Source of the DNA: an uncultured Oscillospiraceae bacterium
Lineage (GTDB): Bacteria > Bacillota > Clostridia > Oscillospirales > Oscillospiraceae
Direction: 5' to 3'
DNA: 53,324 nt
Assembly: GCA_910579485.1 (NCBI GenBank)
Contig: CAJTVO010000005.1
Span: 1 to 53,324, forward strand
Below are positions 41,027 to 50,568 of this stretch, in pieces. The notes below the pieces were generated by a model that was given only the letters and a program-made list of their open reading frames with translations, made no database searches and was not told the origin of the DNA. Position numbers and translations under genes: made by a program. Every line of letters begins with the position of its first letter. The stretch's first letter is position 1.

Positions 41027-42084
41027 CGCTCCTGTTCCTTGGTTTTTTTCTTGGCGGCGGTGGGGCTGTCGGGGAGAGGTTGCTGCAACTTCTTCCGCAC
41101 AGAGGGCTTGCGCAGGACCAGCTTCTGAAAACGGTTCTCGTCCCTGGTGATGAGGGCGTAGGTTCCTCTGCGGCCCTCCAGTGTGGAGAAGGACAGGGAT
41201 TGGAAGGGCAGCATAGCCATCAGCCGGTCGGTGTCCTTGGTCTTGGCCCGCGCCAGGAAGTCGGGGGAAATCTGCGCCATATAGTGGGTCCCGTTGGGGC
41301 TGTTCGGCTCACGGGTATCCTGGAATTTGCACAGGATGTTCAGCGCCTCCGCTTTTATGTCCTCCTTCGTCAGCGGGAGAGACAGGAGATACTCATGCCG
41401 CGCCGTTGTCAAAAAGGCGTCCACAAGGACCGGGTGGCTCCGCACCGCGTACTCGAAGCTCCTTTTGCTGTCAAAAACGGGGGCGGTCATGGCCCAATCC
41501 TTGTTGGCGCTGGAGTACCGCCCATCATGTAAATTGTTCTGCACCGTTGCTGCCAGGACAAAGAGTGTCCGTTCATAGCCGAATTTTTGCACCACATCCC
41601 GGACCGCCGCCTTGCTTTCAAAGTGATAGCCGTCGTGGTATTTGCTGATCGTTGCACCTATCTCTTCTGCACAGGCGAGATTGGCCTTGAGGGAAGTCCG
41701 AAACTGCTCCAGCTCACCATTTTCCCGCGCATAGTCGCCAGGATATTTGTAGACAGGGGATTTCCGAAGTTCCTCCTCCTGCCGGATGAGATCATCAGCA
41801 AATCGCTCAATAAAATCACCGACTTCTTCGATATACCTGTCCTTCTGTTTACCCCATGCTTGGTAAATGTTTTCCAGAGGAGAAGAAAGTTTTAGCAACG
41901 CCTCCGCCTGGGGCGTAGTCAAATCATTACTTTCAAGCGCGGTCAGAATTTCTTCACGAACGATATAGTCATAGGCGTGACTTAGGATTACATCTGGCGG
42001 TTGGGCCATGAGGTCTGCCTTATAAGCGTTCAATGACGCTTCTACCCGACCCTTAAGTGTCTCCATCAATTTTTCTTCTTCCAT
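41023..42084 (-). CDS. DUF3849-family protein of conjugative elements
   Basis: A 353-residue soluble protein. The centre and C-terminal half carry the DUF3849 pattern (CAEEIGATISKYHDGYHFES, KFGYERTLFVLAATVQNN, DGRYSSANKDWAMTAPVFDS), and the tail is Lys-rich (SPTAAKKKTKEQER). The N-terminal 110 residues are helical and acidic. Function unknown; the family is tied to Clostridial integrative elements. ATG at 42084 with AGGAGG six bases upstream; a longer frame has no site. It is 47 bases downstream of the methylase-helicase and overlaps MobC by four bases. Confidence 0.78.
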   Translation of the reverse strand: MEEEKLMETLKGRVEASLNAYKADLMAQPPDVILSHAYDYIVREEILTALESNDLTTPQAEALLKLSSPLENIYQAWGKQKDRYIEEVGDFIERFADDLIRQEEELRKSPVYKYPGDYARENGELEQFRTSLKANLACAEEIGATISKYHDGYHFESKAAVRDVVQKFGYERTLFVLAATVQNNLHDGRYSSANKDWAMTAPVFDSKRSFEYAVRSHPVLVDAFLTTARHEYLLSLPLTKEDIKAEALNILCKFQDTREPNSPNGTHYMAQISPDFLARAKTKDTDRLMAMLPFQSLSFSTLEGRRGTYALITRDENRFQKLVLRKPSVRKKLQQPLPDSPTAAKKKTKEQER

Positions 42085-42131
42085 AAATGCCTCCTTAAAT
42101 AAAGTCAGGCGGGGGTGGCCCCGCCTGACTG

Positions 42132-45100
42132 TCACCGCTCTGGCTGGCAGCGTTTCGGTTTGTCCGGGCTTTTCTCCCTGGGTGGCAGAGGGCGCTTCAA
42201 GCTGTCCAGCACCGAGGGACGGGCGCTCTTGGCAATGGCCTGTTCCGGCGGTGGTGCACCCCGGTCGATGTTGAGGGCGGCGTCCAGTTCGATCAGACGG
42301 GCGGACTTCTCTTGCAGCTCCGCCTCCTGGGGGAAGGGTTTGCCCAATTCAGCTTTTGCAGCGATCAACTGCTGTTGCAGCGTCTGGATGCTCCCTTCCA
42401 CGGCCATCAACCGCTCCGGCATTTTCTCCAGAGCATTGTCCATGCGGACCACATTACCTAAAATGTCCTCGCCCAGGTCAACCAGGTGGGTCATCTCTCC
42501 CTTGAGGGTCATCTGCGTATTTTCAAATATCTTACTGCGGGAAACTGTCATGGAAAAGCCCCGGTAACTGCCGATCTCCTTTGTCTCACCAGCTTCGAGT
42601 TCCTTGCAGGCGGTAATCAGCGCCTTGCCCGCCTCCGTCTTGTCGGTGAACGTCACGCCGCCGATCTCCATCCCGGCAAATCCCTGTTTCAGTTCCTCGG
42701 CGGCGGGGGGCTGAGATTCTTCGGGGCCAGCGGCGGTTGGCTGTTCCCCTTCGGCCTTGGGCGGCGGGGCCTCCACCTTCACAATGGGGTGAGGATGCGC
42801 CGCCAGCGTTTCCATGTCGGCCTTGAAACCGGCGATAAACTCCTGGTTCTGCTTGATCTCCGCCGGAATGTGTTTCAGCACCCGATCCTCCAACCGGAAT
42901 TGCTGGCTCTGATGGTCCGCTTTCAGCAGCTTCAGCCGGGAGACTTCAATGTCCAAGTCCATGCGCTCCTTGATGCGGGGGTCCCCGGCGCACAGGGCCT
43001 TGATCTCGGCATAGCTGAGCGCCGCCTCGTCCACATCCTCGCAGGAGCGTACAGGAGATTTAGAGGTCATGATTTGTGATATAAATTTCTGCTTATTCTC
43101 AACAGTTTGCCACAAATAGGCGTCAAAAGTTCCTTCTGTGACATAACGGAACACATGGACTTTCTTGTTGTCGTTGCCCCGGCGCTCAATGCGGCCCTTG
43201 CGCTGGATAAGGTCGCGGGGCCTCCACGGGCAGTCCAGATCGTGCATGGCGATGAGCTTTTTTTGGACGTTCGTCCCGGCTCCCATCTTGGATGTACTGC
43301 CGATGAGGACACGCACCTGACCGCTGTTGACCTTCGCAAACAGGTCCTTTTTCTGCTTGTCGGTTTTGGCGTCATGGATAAAGGCGATTTCCTCTGACGG
43401 CATACCGGCGGCAATCAGCTTGGAGCGAATATCGTCATAGACGGTAAAGGGCCTCACCGGGTCGGCGGCGTCCTCCGTCAGTTCCCCCGCCTTTTGCCTT
43501 TTTACCGGGGCCTGGGGTGTGGAAATATCGCAGAACACAAGCTGGGTCAGCCGGTCCGCCGCGCCCTCCCGCCAGATGCTCAGAATGTTTTCCACGCAAA
43601 GGTTGACCTTGGTTCCCGGCTCATCCGGCAGCAGCGGGTCAATGATACGCTGGTCCAGTCCCAGTTTCCGTCCATCGCTGGTAATCTTTAACATATTGTC
43701 GATGTGTGGGTCCACCGAACCGCTGTGTACCCTGGAGGCCCGTTTGGACAGCTCCTGGACCATGGCCTTTTGATGTTCGGTGGGCTTGGAGGCTACTGTG
43801 TGATATTCTACATCCGGCCTGGGCAGATTCAGCTGGTCGGCAGTCTTTACGTCCGCTGCCTCTTTGAACAGGTTCATTAACTCCGGGAGGTTGAAAAACT
43901 TGGAGAAACGGGTCCGGGGGCGGTAGCCGGTCCCCTCCGGGGCCAACTCCAACACCGTGGCCGTTTCCCCAAAACGGGAGGCCCAGCAGTCAAAGTGGCC
44001 CATACCCATCTCTTGCAGCCGGTCATACTGGAGATAGCGGTGGATGGTGAACATTTCGGTCATACTGTTGCTGATCGGCGTACCCGTGGCGAAGATCACG
44101 CCCCGGTTCCCTGTGGTTTCGTCCAGATAGCGGCACTTGGCAAACATATCGCTGGACTTTTGGGCATCGGTGGTGGAGAGGCCCGCCACATTCCGCATTT
44201 TCGTGACCATGAACAGATTTTTATAAAAATCCGACTCGTCCACAAACATCCTGTCCACGCCCAGCTGCTCAAAGCTGACAACGGTATCCTTGCGGTGGGA
44301 CGCTCTCAGTTTTTCCAGACGGTCCTCCAACTGCCGCCGGGTCCGCTCCATCTGCTTGACGGTGAAGTGTTCCCCGTTGTTGTCCTTAACCTCCTGGATA
44401 CCGGCCATGACCTCCCGTATTTCATTTTGAATGAGCTGTTCCTGGCGCTCATAGCTGACGGGGATTTTTTCAAACTGCGATTGTCCGATGATAACGGCGT
44501 CATAGTCCCCGGTGGCGATGCGGGCGCAGAATTTTTTGCGGCGGGCGGGTTCAAAATCCTGCTTCCTGGTGACGAGGACGTTGGCCGAGGGGTACAGCCG
44601 CATAAATTCCGAGGCCCACTGTTCCGTCAGGTGGTTGGGGACTACAAAGATGGATTTGCGGCACAGGCCCAGCCGCTTGCTCTCCATGGCGGCGGCGATC
44701 ATCTCAAAGGTCTTGCCCGCGCCCACCTCATGGGCCAGGAGGGAGTTGCCGCCGTACAGCACACGGGCCACGGCGTTGACCTGATGGGGCAGCAGCTTGA
44801 TCTCCGGGTTCATGCCGGAAAAGGTGATATGGCTCCCGTCATACTCGCGGGGCCGGGTGCTGTTCATTTCCTCATTGTACTGCCGCACCAGGGTCTGCCG
44901 CCGCTGGGGGTCCTTCCATATCCAGTCCCGAAAAGCGTTGCGGATCAACTGCTGCTTCTGCTGGGCCAAGGTAGTCTCTTTTCCGTTGAGTACCCGTTTT
45001 TCTTTGCCGTCCGGGCCTTCGACCTTATCATAAACACGCACATCCCGCAGATTCAGAGAATCCTCCAGAATTTCATAGGCGTTGGCCCTGCTGGTCCCGT

Positions 45101-48100
45101 AGGTGGTGTAGTCTGGAATGTCGCGGGTGGATACGGAGAATTTTGCCGCGATATTCCACTCCGCCGTATGGGGAGAGTAATTGACCTGGATGTCCCGCCG
45201 CAGATTCCGGGGGGTGTCCAGGGTTTCCTCCATAAACTGCTGGATGTACTTTTTGTCGATCCAGGTAGCCCCCAGCCGCACCTCAATTTCAGAGGCGTCC
45301 AGGTCCCTGGGCTGGGCGGCGGTCAGGGCCTCCACGTTGGGCTGAATCCGCGCCGCCTCCTCCGGGGGCAGCACCTGGGCCATCGCCTGGGCCATACGCA
45401 GCTTCCGGCGCACGTTGCCGGAGAGGTATTCGTCAGCGGTGACAAGGGGAAAGCGGTTCAGATCGGCATAGGCTTTTGGAATATAATCGGGGTTCTCATT
45501 ACACCGCACATCCCGGAAGATCACGCCGGTCAGCGCCCGCTCCAGTTCCGCCTCGGTCTTGCCGGTGAGCTGGGCCATGTAGGGCATATCCACTCTGGCC
45601 TTTTCCGCGATAGAGACGGCCAGTGCCTCGCTGGGGGTGTCCACATGGTCCACAGCCCGGTGGGGGCTGATGGTCCGCTTGGTGAACATATCCGCCTTGC
45701 GCTCCAGCCGCCCGTCCTCGTCTACGACCTCCAGGGCGCACAGCAGATAGTAGGCGCTGTCGCTGGAAAAGGCCAGCCGGTTGCCCCGGTCATTGATAAG
45801 GCCGAATTTGGCGGTGAAGCTGTCGTAAAGCCGGTTTAACTCCCGCTGCTGCTCCCGGATGGCACTGTCGGGGGTGTATTCGTCCATCTGAAGGTCGATC
45901 AGGCGGTGTACGCAGTCCCGCAGCTCCACCATGCCCTTGACACGCTCTGCGGCGGTGGCGTTCAGTTCCTGCTTTGCCATGATGGAATTTTCCCGGAAAT
46001 ACACATCCCCGTCCACAATGGTATAGGAGAAGTTTTTTACATCCGGGTCGGCGGGGATGGTGACGCCCTCTTGGGCCGTTTCCTCCAGTTCGGGCGGGTC
46101 GGCCTCCCAGTACTGGCCGCGAATGTATTTGACGGCATCGTGCAGCTGGTCGGCCAGCACCAGCCCCTCAATCGGCTCCACTGTGAAATCCTGTTTGCCG
46201 TATTGTGTGCTTTCGGCGCTTTGACGGCCTAAAATCATCTCCGGGTGGTCCACGAAATAGCGGTTGATGGTAAAGCCGTCCTCATTTTCGCCGGTATGGA
46301 CCCAATCCGGCAGTTCCGTCTGCGGACTGTCCCGCTTTTGGAGAAACAGTATATCGGACACCACTTCCGTCCCAGCGTTGGCCTTGAACGCATTGTTGGG
46401 CAGACGGATGGCCCCCAGGAGATCGGCCCGCTCCGCCAGATATTTCCGAACGTCCTCGCCCTTGGAATCCATGGTGTAGCGGCTGGTGACAAAGGCCACG
46501 ATGCCGCCGGGGCGCACCTGGTCCAGGGCCTTGGCGAAGAAGTAGTTGTGGATGTTGAAACCCAGACGGTTATAGGCGGGGTCATTGACCTTGTACTGAC
46601 CAAATGGGACGTTGCCCACGGCCAGATCGTAGAAGTCCCGGCGGTCGGTAGTCTCAAAACCGGCCACGGTGATGTTGGCCTTGGGATAAAGCTGCTGGGC
46701 AATGCGCCCGGTGAGGCTGTCCAGCTCCGTGCCGTACAGCTTGGACGCGGCCATGCTCTCCGGCAGGAGGCCGAAGAAATTGCCCACACCGCAGGCGGGT
46801 TCCAGGATGTTGCCGCCGGTAAATCCCATATTGCCCACAGCCTCATAGATGGCCTTGATAACGGTAGGGCTGGTGTAGTGGGCGTTCAAGGTACTGGCCC
46901 GCGCCGAATTGTATTCCTCTGGGGTGAGGACCACTTGCAGCTCTTTGTACTCGTTGGCCCAATCCGGCTTTTTCGGGTCAAAGGCGTCCGCCAGAGCGCC
47001 CCAGCCCACATAGCGGGAAAGTATCTCCTGCTCGGCGGGGGTGGCGGCACGTTTGTCAAACTCGATCTCATGCAGGGTAGTGACGGCCTCCAGGTTCCGG
47101 CGGAATTTCTCTTTCAGTCCGCCCTCGCCCAGGTGATCGTCCGTAATGCGGAAATTCGCTGGGCCGGGAACCGTTTGGGCCTGTTCCGGGCTGTCAACAG
47201 GCAGACGCTCCACGACTATATCAAAAGGCAGGCCGTTTTTGTCGCCGGGATAGATGGTGGCCGGTCCCGGCTCTGGCCGCTCAGGTTCCGGCTCCTGGGT
47301 GAACAGATGGGCGTTGCGCTCATCGTGGCGCACAGCATCCTCGAAGAAGTCCTTGGAAACATTCTGATGGCTCCAGGCATACGGGCCGGTGTGGATGATA
47401 ATATCCAGATCACCGATGCCCTCAATGGTTCCGCTCACATCGTGGTCGCCATAGGCAAAGGCCACCTTGTCCCCCACCTGATAGGACAGTTTACCCTCCA
47501 ACTCCACCGGCTCCCGCTGGACCGGCGCACGGGAAAAGCCGTCCAGCTCTTGCAGCCAGAGGGCGCGGAGGACGGAGGGAACCAGCGCCCAGCCCATATA
47601 CGCGCCAGAGGAAAACTTGTCGTGTACCTTCACTTCTATGCCGGTGGTGGAGGTAAAGTAGTCGGCCATCTCGCCGGTCATAAGCGTCATAGTTTCGGCC
47701 CGGTCCGCAAACTGTTCAGACAGACGATGACCAATTTGGGTGTTGTTCTCCCCGGAGCGCAGCCAGCCGGAGATATACGCCTTGTCCCGGTCAGTCAGCA
47801 GGCCGGAGGTCAGGATTTCCCGCAAATCCGCATTGACCTTCCCCAAGTCAGCGGGCAGAAACTCCGTGACAGGCCCATTCCGTGAATCCTGCCATAAAAG
47901 CTGCTCAAAGCGGTCCTTGGGTTCAGAGCGCAGGATGGGATAGGCCAGACTGGGGTCCCGCAGCTGCACATCAAACAGGTTGATGTCGGTGATCTCAAAG
48001 GCGGTCTTGTCCAGGTAGACGGTATCGCCCACGTTGTAGGCCGGGGCCAGCGGGTCGTGGGTCGGCTGGTCCGCCGCACTTATGACCTCCTGGGGGGCGT

Positions 48101-50339
48101 TCACCTCGCGGGTGGCGGGCTGGCCGGACAGGTCAGGCGGTTCAGCCGGGGTATTCTCCGCCTGTTCCTGCGCCGCAATCTGCTCCACATCGGCCATGAC
48201 CTGTTCCACAAAGGCGCTGGGTTCGCCGCTCTCCAGCTGCTCCCGGATGGCGGCAGGGTCGATGTCCTCAAAATTGTCCAGTTCCTGCTCGGTGAAAAAA
48301 CGGTCCTCCTTGATGAGTTGGGCGATCCGGCGCTGGACCTTGGGCCAGGGCAGTTCCAGCATCTCAGGACTGCCCTGACGGATAACGAACAGATTTTTGT
48401 CCGCAGCACCGCCGTACTCACGGGACAGCCACTCCGCCGTACCCTTTTCCCGCCCATGGGCCTCCATGTAGCGGACCACCCGGCGCTTGCTGTCCAGATC
48501 GCCGTTCCACGCCTGGAGGGCCTCGTCAATATCGTCCTGGGACAGAGGCCGCAGCAGCTCATGGAGTTGGGGATAGGTTTCGTCTATGACCTCCCGATGC
48601 AGCCGGTTACGAAATACCGGCACATCAGAAAAGAGCCGAATCAGTTCCATGTCACCCGAATGGAGGACTGCACGACGTACAGCGGCATTGCCCTCAATGA
48701 CGGCGTTCTCCCGGTCGGAGTGGCCGCAGGCGTTGCGGTAGGCCGTGTCCTCGGTGACGGCGGCAATCACTATCGGCTTATATTTGTCATACTGCTCCCG
48801 GATAGTAGGCGCTGACGTTTCTGCTTCATGGTCGATAGAGCGCAGCGTATAAACGCCGCGCTCATTGGTTGCAGCGTCCACCGCTGAGATCGTCACATCG
48901 TACTTGTCCCGGAGTTTTTCTACATACTGTTCCAGAGCATGGGCGGGGATGCCGCACATCTTCACCCGGCCAGCGCCGGGGACAGGCCGGGTGGTGAGGG
49001 CCAGCCCCAGCAGCGGGGCGGCGGTTTCAGCGTCATTGCCGTACATCTCAAAGAAGTCGCCCATCTGAAACAGAACAATATCGTCCGGGTGGGCCGCTTT
49101 CACGGCGTTGTAGTCGTTCATGACGGCGTTGCTGAACGGTTCGGCCTCAGATATAACAGAAGGACCGGGCGCTTTCACGCTCGGTCCCTCCGGGGCAGGC
49201 TGTATATTTAACTGTAGATCAGTTCCGAGAAGATGATCTTCTCCGCCTGGGACTTGCAGCTGTTCATTAGTCCCACCCAGGCCATGGGGTCCCTGGATTT
49301 CAGTTCCTCCGTGGCCCCCGCCGTTTGCGCCAGGGAGGGCATCATCCTCTCCAGCATCTCGTTGGCCTGATCCTCCACCTCCAGCAGGTGGCTGAACAGT
49401 GTCCCGTTCAACCACAGGCGGTTGAACAGGCCCGGACGGTGCTGTTTCAGATAACTCCGGCGCAGCAGTCCGTATTTGGTCAGATTCCGTTTCGGCTGTT
49501 CGGGCAGGGTCAGGTTCGGCAGCAGGACGTCCCCCACCTGGGTGTAGGTCAAGTTGTTTTCCATGTTCGGCGTTCCTTTCCGCGAGTTTTTCTCGCTCAT
49601 ACCGTTTAATGGTGACTTCGATCTGCCGCAGCACCGCTTCGCTCCCCTGGCTGACCGCAGTACCCAACTCTGTGATGGTGTCGGGGGTATTGAAGTCGAA
49701 AATACTCAGAAAATCCTCATGCTCAAAGTAATTTTCCGGCTCCAAGCCGCAGCGGGCCATGAGGGCAAAGGTGATGCTGACCGCGGCGGCGTCTCTGAAT
49801 TGCTTTCCGATGTTAAACGCATCATACTCCTCCAGAAAACTTCCGTCAACGATGTGGAGCAGATCGTACTCATGGTCATTCCAGTAGTCCGCCGCAAGCT
49901 GACCGGCAATTTTTTCAAGCTGGTCGGCAAGGCCGTCCTCGCCGGAAACGCCGTACCGTTCCGTCAATGCCGAGGACACCGCCGCCTGATGCTCCGGGCG
50001 GTACTGCCACAGCCAGGGGCGGCGGGCGTTCTCCTTCTCGCGGGTGTCAGACACATCAAAGACATAGCGCACCTTGTTTTCCCCGGTGCTGGTGTCGATG
50101 AGGGCGATACCCCTGGCCCCCTGCATCACATACCGGCGCATCTGCTTACTCCACAGTTCATAGCTGGCACAGGCGGTGGCGTCCGGGCGCTGGGCATAGA
50201 TCATCAGCTGTTCCCGGTAGGGGTATTTGTAGATACGGCCCATCATAGCCAAAAAGCCAGTCCACTCCTGGTAGCTGCTGGTGATCTGATGGGTGGCGTG
50301 GTCGGCAAGTTCCAGATATGCCAGGGCCTTATCCGCCAT
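42132..50339 (-). CDS. Giant DNA methylase-SNF2 helicase with MutS-like domain
   Basis: A 2735-residue protein. Order: N-terminal domain with SYQEWTGFLAMMGRIYKYP (1-~255); a Pro/Gly-rich linker (about 259-377) that is the antisense-free second frame of the TnpV gene; a MutS domain I-like module (about 405-490: FQMGDFFEMYGNDAE, MCGIPAHALEQYVEKL); several small domains; an N6-adenine methylase (about 1180, EPACGVGNFFG; motif IV NVPFG, not the usual NPPY); an SNF2/DEAD helicase (Walker A HEVGAGKTFEM at about 1873; DESD box; LIGSTSKMGAGTNVQ at about 2353; QRKGRIERRG). Phage P1 DarB, a methylase-helicase fusion, protects incoming DNA from restriction; a similar role here is inference. ATG at 50339 with GGAGG nine bases upstream, overlapping TTRAP by 11 bases. 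Confidence 0.9.
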   Translation of the reverse strand: MADKALAYLELADHATHQITSSYQEWTGFLAMMGRIYKYPYREQLMIYAQRPDATACASYELWSKQMRRYVMQGARGIALIDTSTGENKVRYVFDVSDTREKENARRPWLWQYRPEHQAAVSSALTERYGVSGEDGLADQLEKIAGQLAADYWNDHEYDLLHIVDGSFLEEYDAFNIGKQFRDAAAVSITFALMARCGLEPENYFEHEDFLSIFDFNTPDTITELGTAVSQGSEAVLRQIEVTIKRYEREKLAERNAEHGKQLDLHPGGGRPAAEPDPARTAETESDQIRTAAPELSETAPSGPVQPPVVERDTVQPPAGGGGSGQRDAGEDDALPGANGGGHGGTEIQGPHGLGGTNEQLQVPGGEDHLLGTDLQLNIQPAPEGPSVKAPGPSVISEAEPFSNAVMNDYNAVKAAHPDDIVLFQMGDFFEMYGNDAETAAPLLGLALTTRPVPGAGRVKMCGIPAHALEQYVEKLRDKYDVTISAVDAATNERGVYTLRSIDHEAETSAPTIREQYDKYKPIVIAAVTEDTAYRNACGHSDRENAVIEGNAAVRRAVLHSGDMELIRLFSDVPVFRNRLHREVIDETYPQLHELLRPLSQDDIDEALQAWNGDLDSKRRVVRYMEAHGREKGTAEWLSREYGGAADKNLFVIRQGSPEMLELPWPKVQRRIAQLIKEDRFFTEQELDNFEDIDPAAIREQLESGEPSAFVEQVMADVEQIAAQEQAENTPAEPPDLSGQPATREVNAPQEVISAADQPTHDPLAPAYNVGDTVYLDKTAFEITDINLFDVQLRDPSLAYPILRSEPKDRFEQLLWQDSRNGPVTEFLPADLGKVNADLREILTSGLLTDRDKAYISGWLRSGENNTQIGHRLSEQFADRAETMTLMTGEMADYFTSTTGIEVKVHDKFSSGAYMGWALVPSVLRALWLQELDGFSRAPVQREPVELEGKLSYQVGDKVAFAYGDHDVSGTIEGIGDLDIIIHTGPYAWSHQNVSKDFFEDAVRHDERNAHLFTQEPEPERPEPGPATIYPGDKNGLPFDIVVERLPVDSPEQAQTVPGPANFRITDDHLGEGGLKEKFRRNLEAVTTLHEIEFDKRAATPAEQEILSRYVGWGALADAFDPKKPDWANEYKELQVVLTPEEYNSARASTLNAHYTSPTVIKAIYEAVGNMGFTGGNILEPACGVGNFFGLLPESMAASKLYGTELDSLTGRIAQQLYPKANITVAGFETTDRRDFYDLAVGNVPFGQYKVNDPAYNRLGFNIHNYFFAKALDQVRPGGIVAFVTSRYTMDSKGEDVRKYLAERADLLGAIRLPNNAFKANAGTEVVSDILFLQKRDSPQTELPDWVHTGENEDGFTINRYFVDHPEMILGRQSAESTQYGKQDFTVEPIEGLVLADQLHDAVKYIRGQYWEADPPELEETAQEGVTIPADPDVKNFSYTIVDGDVYFRENSIMAKQELNATAAERVKGMVELRDCVHRLIDLQMDEYTPDSAIREQQRELNRLYDSFTAKFGLINDRGNRLAFSSDSAYYLLCALEVVDEDGRLERKADMFTKRTISPHRAVDHVDTPSEALAVSIAEKARVDMPYMAQLTGKTEAELERALTGVIFRDVRCNENPDYIPKAYADLNRFPLVTADEYLSGNVRRKLRMAQAMAQVLPPEEAARIQPNVEALTAAQPRDLDASEIEVRLGATWIDKKYIQQFMEETLDTPRNLRRDIQVNYSPHTAEWNIAAKFSVSTRDIPDYTTYGTSRANAYEILEDSLNLRDVRVYDKVEGPDGKEKRVLNGKETTLAQQKQQLIRNAFRDWIWKDPQRRQTLVRQYNEEMNSTRPREYDGSHITFSGMNPEIKLLPHQVNAVARVLYGGNSLLAHEVGAGKTFEMIAAAMESKRLGLCRKSIFVVPNHLTEQWASEFMRLYPSANVLVTRKQDFEPARRKKFCARIATGDYDAVIIGQSQFEKIPVSYERQEQLIQNEIREVMAGIQEVKDNNGEHFTVKQMERTRRQLEDRLEKLRASHRKDTVVSFEQLGVDRMFVDESDFYKNLFMVTKMRNVAGLSTTDAQKSSDMFAKCRYLDETTGNRGVIFATGTPISNSMTEMFTIHRYLQYDRLQEMGMGHFDCWASRFGETATVLELAPEGTGYRPRTRFSKFFNLPELMNLFKEAADVKTADQLNLPRPDVEYHTVASKPTEHQKAMVQELSKRASRVHSGSVDPHIDNMLKITSDGRKLGLDQRIIDPLLPDEPGTKVNLCVENILSIWREGAADRLTQLVFCDISTPQAPVKRQKAGELTEDAADPVRPFTVYDDIRSKLIAAGMPSEEIAFIHDAKTDKQKKDLFAKVNSGQVRVLIGSTSKMGAGTNVQKKLIAMHDLDCPWRPRDLIQRKGRIERRGNDNKKVHVFRYVTEGTFDAYLWQTVENKQKFISQIMTSKSPVRSCEDVDEAALSYAEIKALCAGDPRIKERMDLDIEVSRLKLLKADHQSQQFRLEDRVLKHIPAEIKQNQEFIAGFKADMETLAAHPHPIVKVEAPPPKAEGEQPTAAGPEESQPPAAEELKQGFAGMEIGGVTFTDKTEAGKALITACKELEAGETKEIGSYRGFSMTVSRSKIFENTQMTLKGEMTHLVDLGEDILGNVVRMDNALEKMPERLMAVEGSIQTLQQQLIAAKAELGKPFPQEAELQEKSARLIELDAALNIDRGAPPPEQAIAKSARPSVLDSLKRPLPPREKSPDKPKRCQPER
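49208..49564 (-). CDS. TnpV-family protein nested in the methylase-helicase gene
   Basis: A 118-residue protein read in a different frame of the same strand, wholly inside the giant gene. The sequence is clearly TnpV: TYTQVGDVLLPNLTLPEQP, then YGLLRRSYLKQHRPGLFNRL, and a conserved end AWVGLMNSCKSQAEKIIFSE followed by LIYS. It has its own ribosome site, GGAAAGGA about eight bases before ATG. TnpV function is unknown; the family is found in Tn4451-like and other Clostridial elements. Both frames are open throughout, and the giant protein shows only a low-complexity Pro/Gly/Glu linker here, so TnpV is probably the older, selected frame and the linker is overprinted. Confidence 0.8.
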   Translation of the reverse strand: MENNLTYTQVGDVLLPNLTLPEQPKRNLTKYGLLRRSYLKQHRPGLFNRLWLNGTLFSHLLEVEDQANEMLERMMPSLAQTAGATEELKSRDPMAWVGLMNSCKSQAEKIIFSELIYS

Positions 50340-50568
50340 AGGCAGCATCCTCCGGGTCAATGTCGGGGGTGAGGTCCAGAGCGGCGTAGTCGCTGTCCGT
50401 CATGCGTCCCAGCTTGGCAAGGGCGCTGTCAGTCAGGTCCCGCAGCTCATCCTCGTCCGGCCCCAGATACCCCCGCATATCCGTCAGGGCGTCGATCAGG
50501 CCGGTACGGGTCCCGGCACTGTTGTAGAGGCACAGCAGGGTGCGCTCCTCAAAGGTCAATTCGTTCAT
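50329..50568 (-). CDS. Transposon-transfer assisting protein (TTRAP family)
   Basis: A 79-residue acidic protein. Helical N-terminus LTFEERTLLCLYNSAGTRTG followed by YLGPDEDELRDLTDSALAKL and the typical end MTDSDYAALDLTPD, the plan of the TTRAP family of conjugative transposons. No enzyme motif. The start overlaps the TGA of the preceding gene (ATGA), and its end overlaps the start of the methylase-helicase by 11 bases, so the three genes are tightly coupled in translation. Confidence 0.8.
   Translation of the reverse strand: MNELTFEERTLLCLYNSAGTRTGLIDALTDMRGYLGPDEDELRDLTDSALAKLGRMTDSDYAALDLTPDIDPEDAAYGG

Noticed and set aside
43995..45839. A 614-codon plus-strand frame opposite the methylase-helicase
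   Set aside because: It is antisense to the conserved helicase motifs, has no ribosome site, and its composition (His, Gly, Gln rich) is that of a shadow frame in G+C-rich DNA. The same holds for 46245-47885 and 52078-53181.
49208..49564. A frameshift or assembly error as the reason for TnpV inside the giant gene
   Set aside because: Both frames are open over the full length, TnpV has start, ribosome site and natural end, and the giant frame continues intact on both sides; an error would break one of them.
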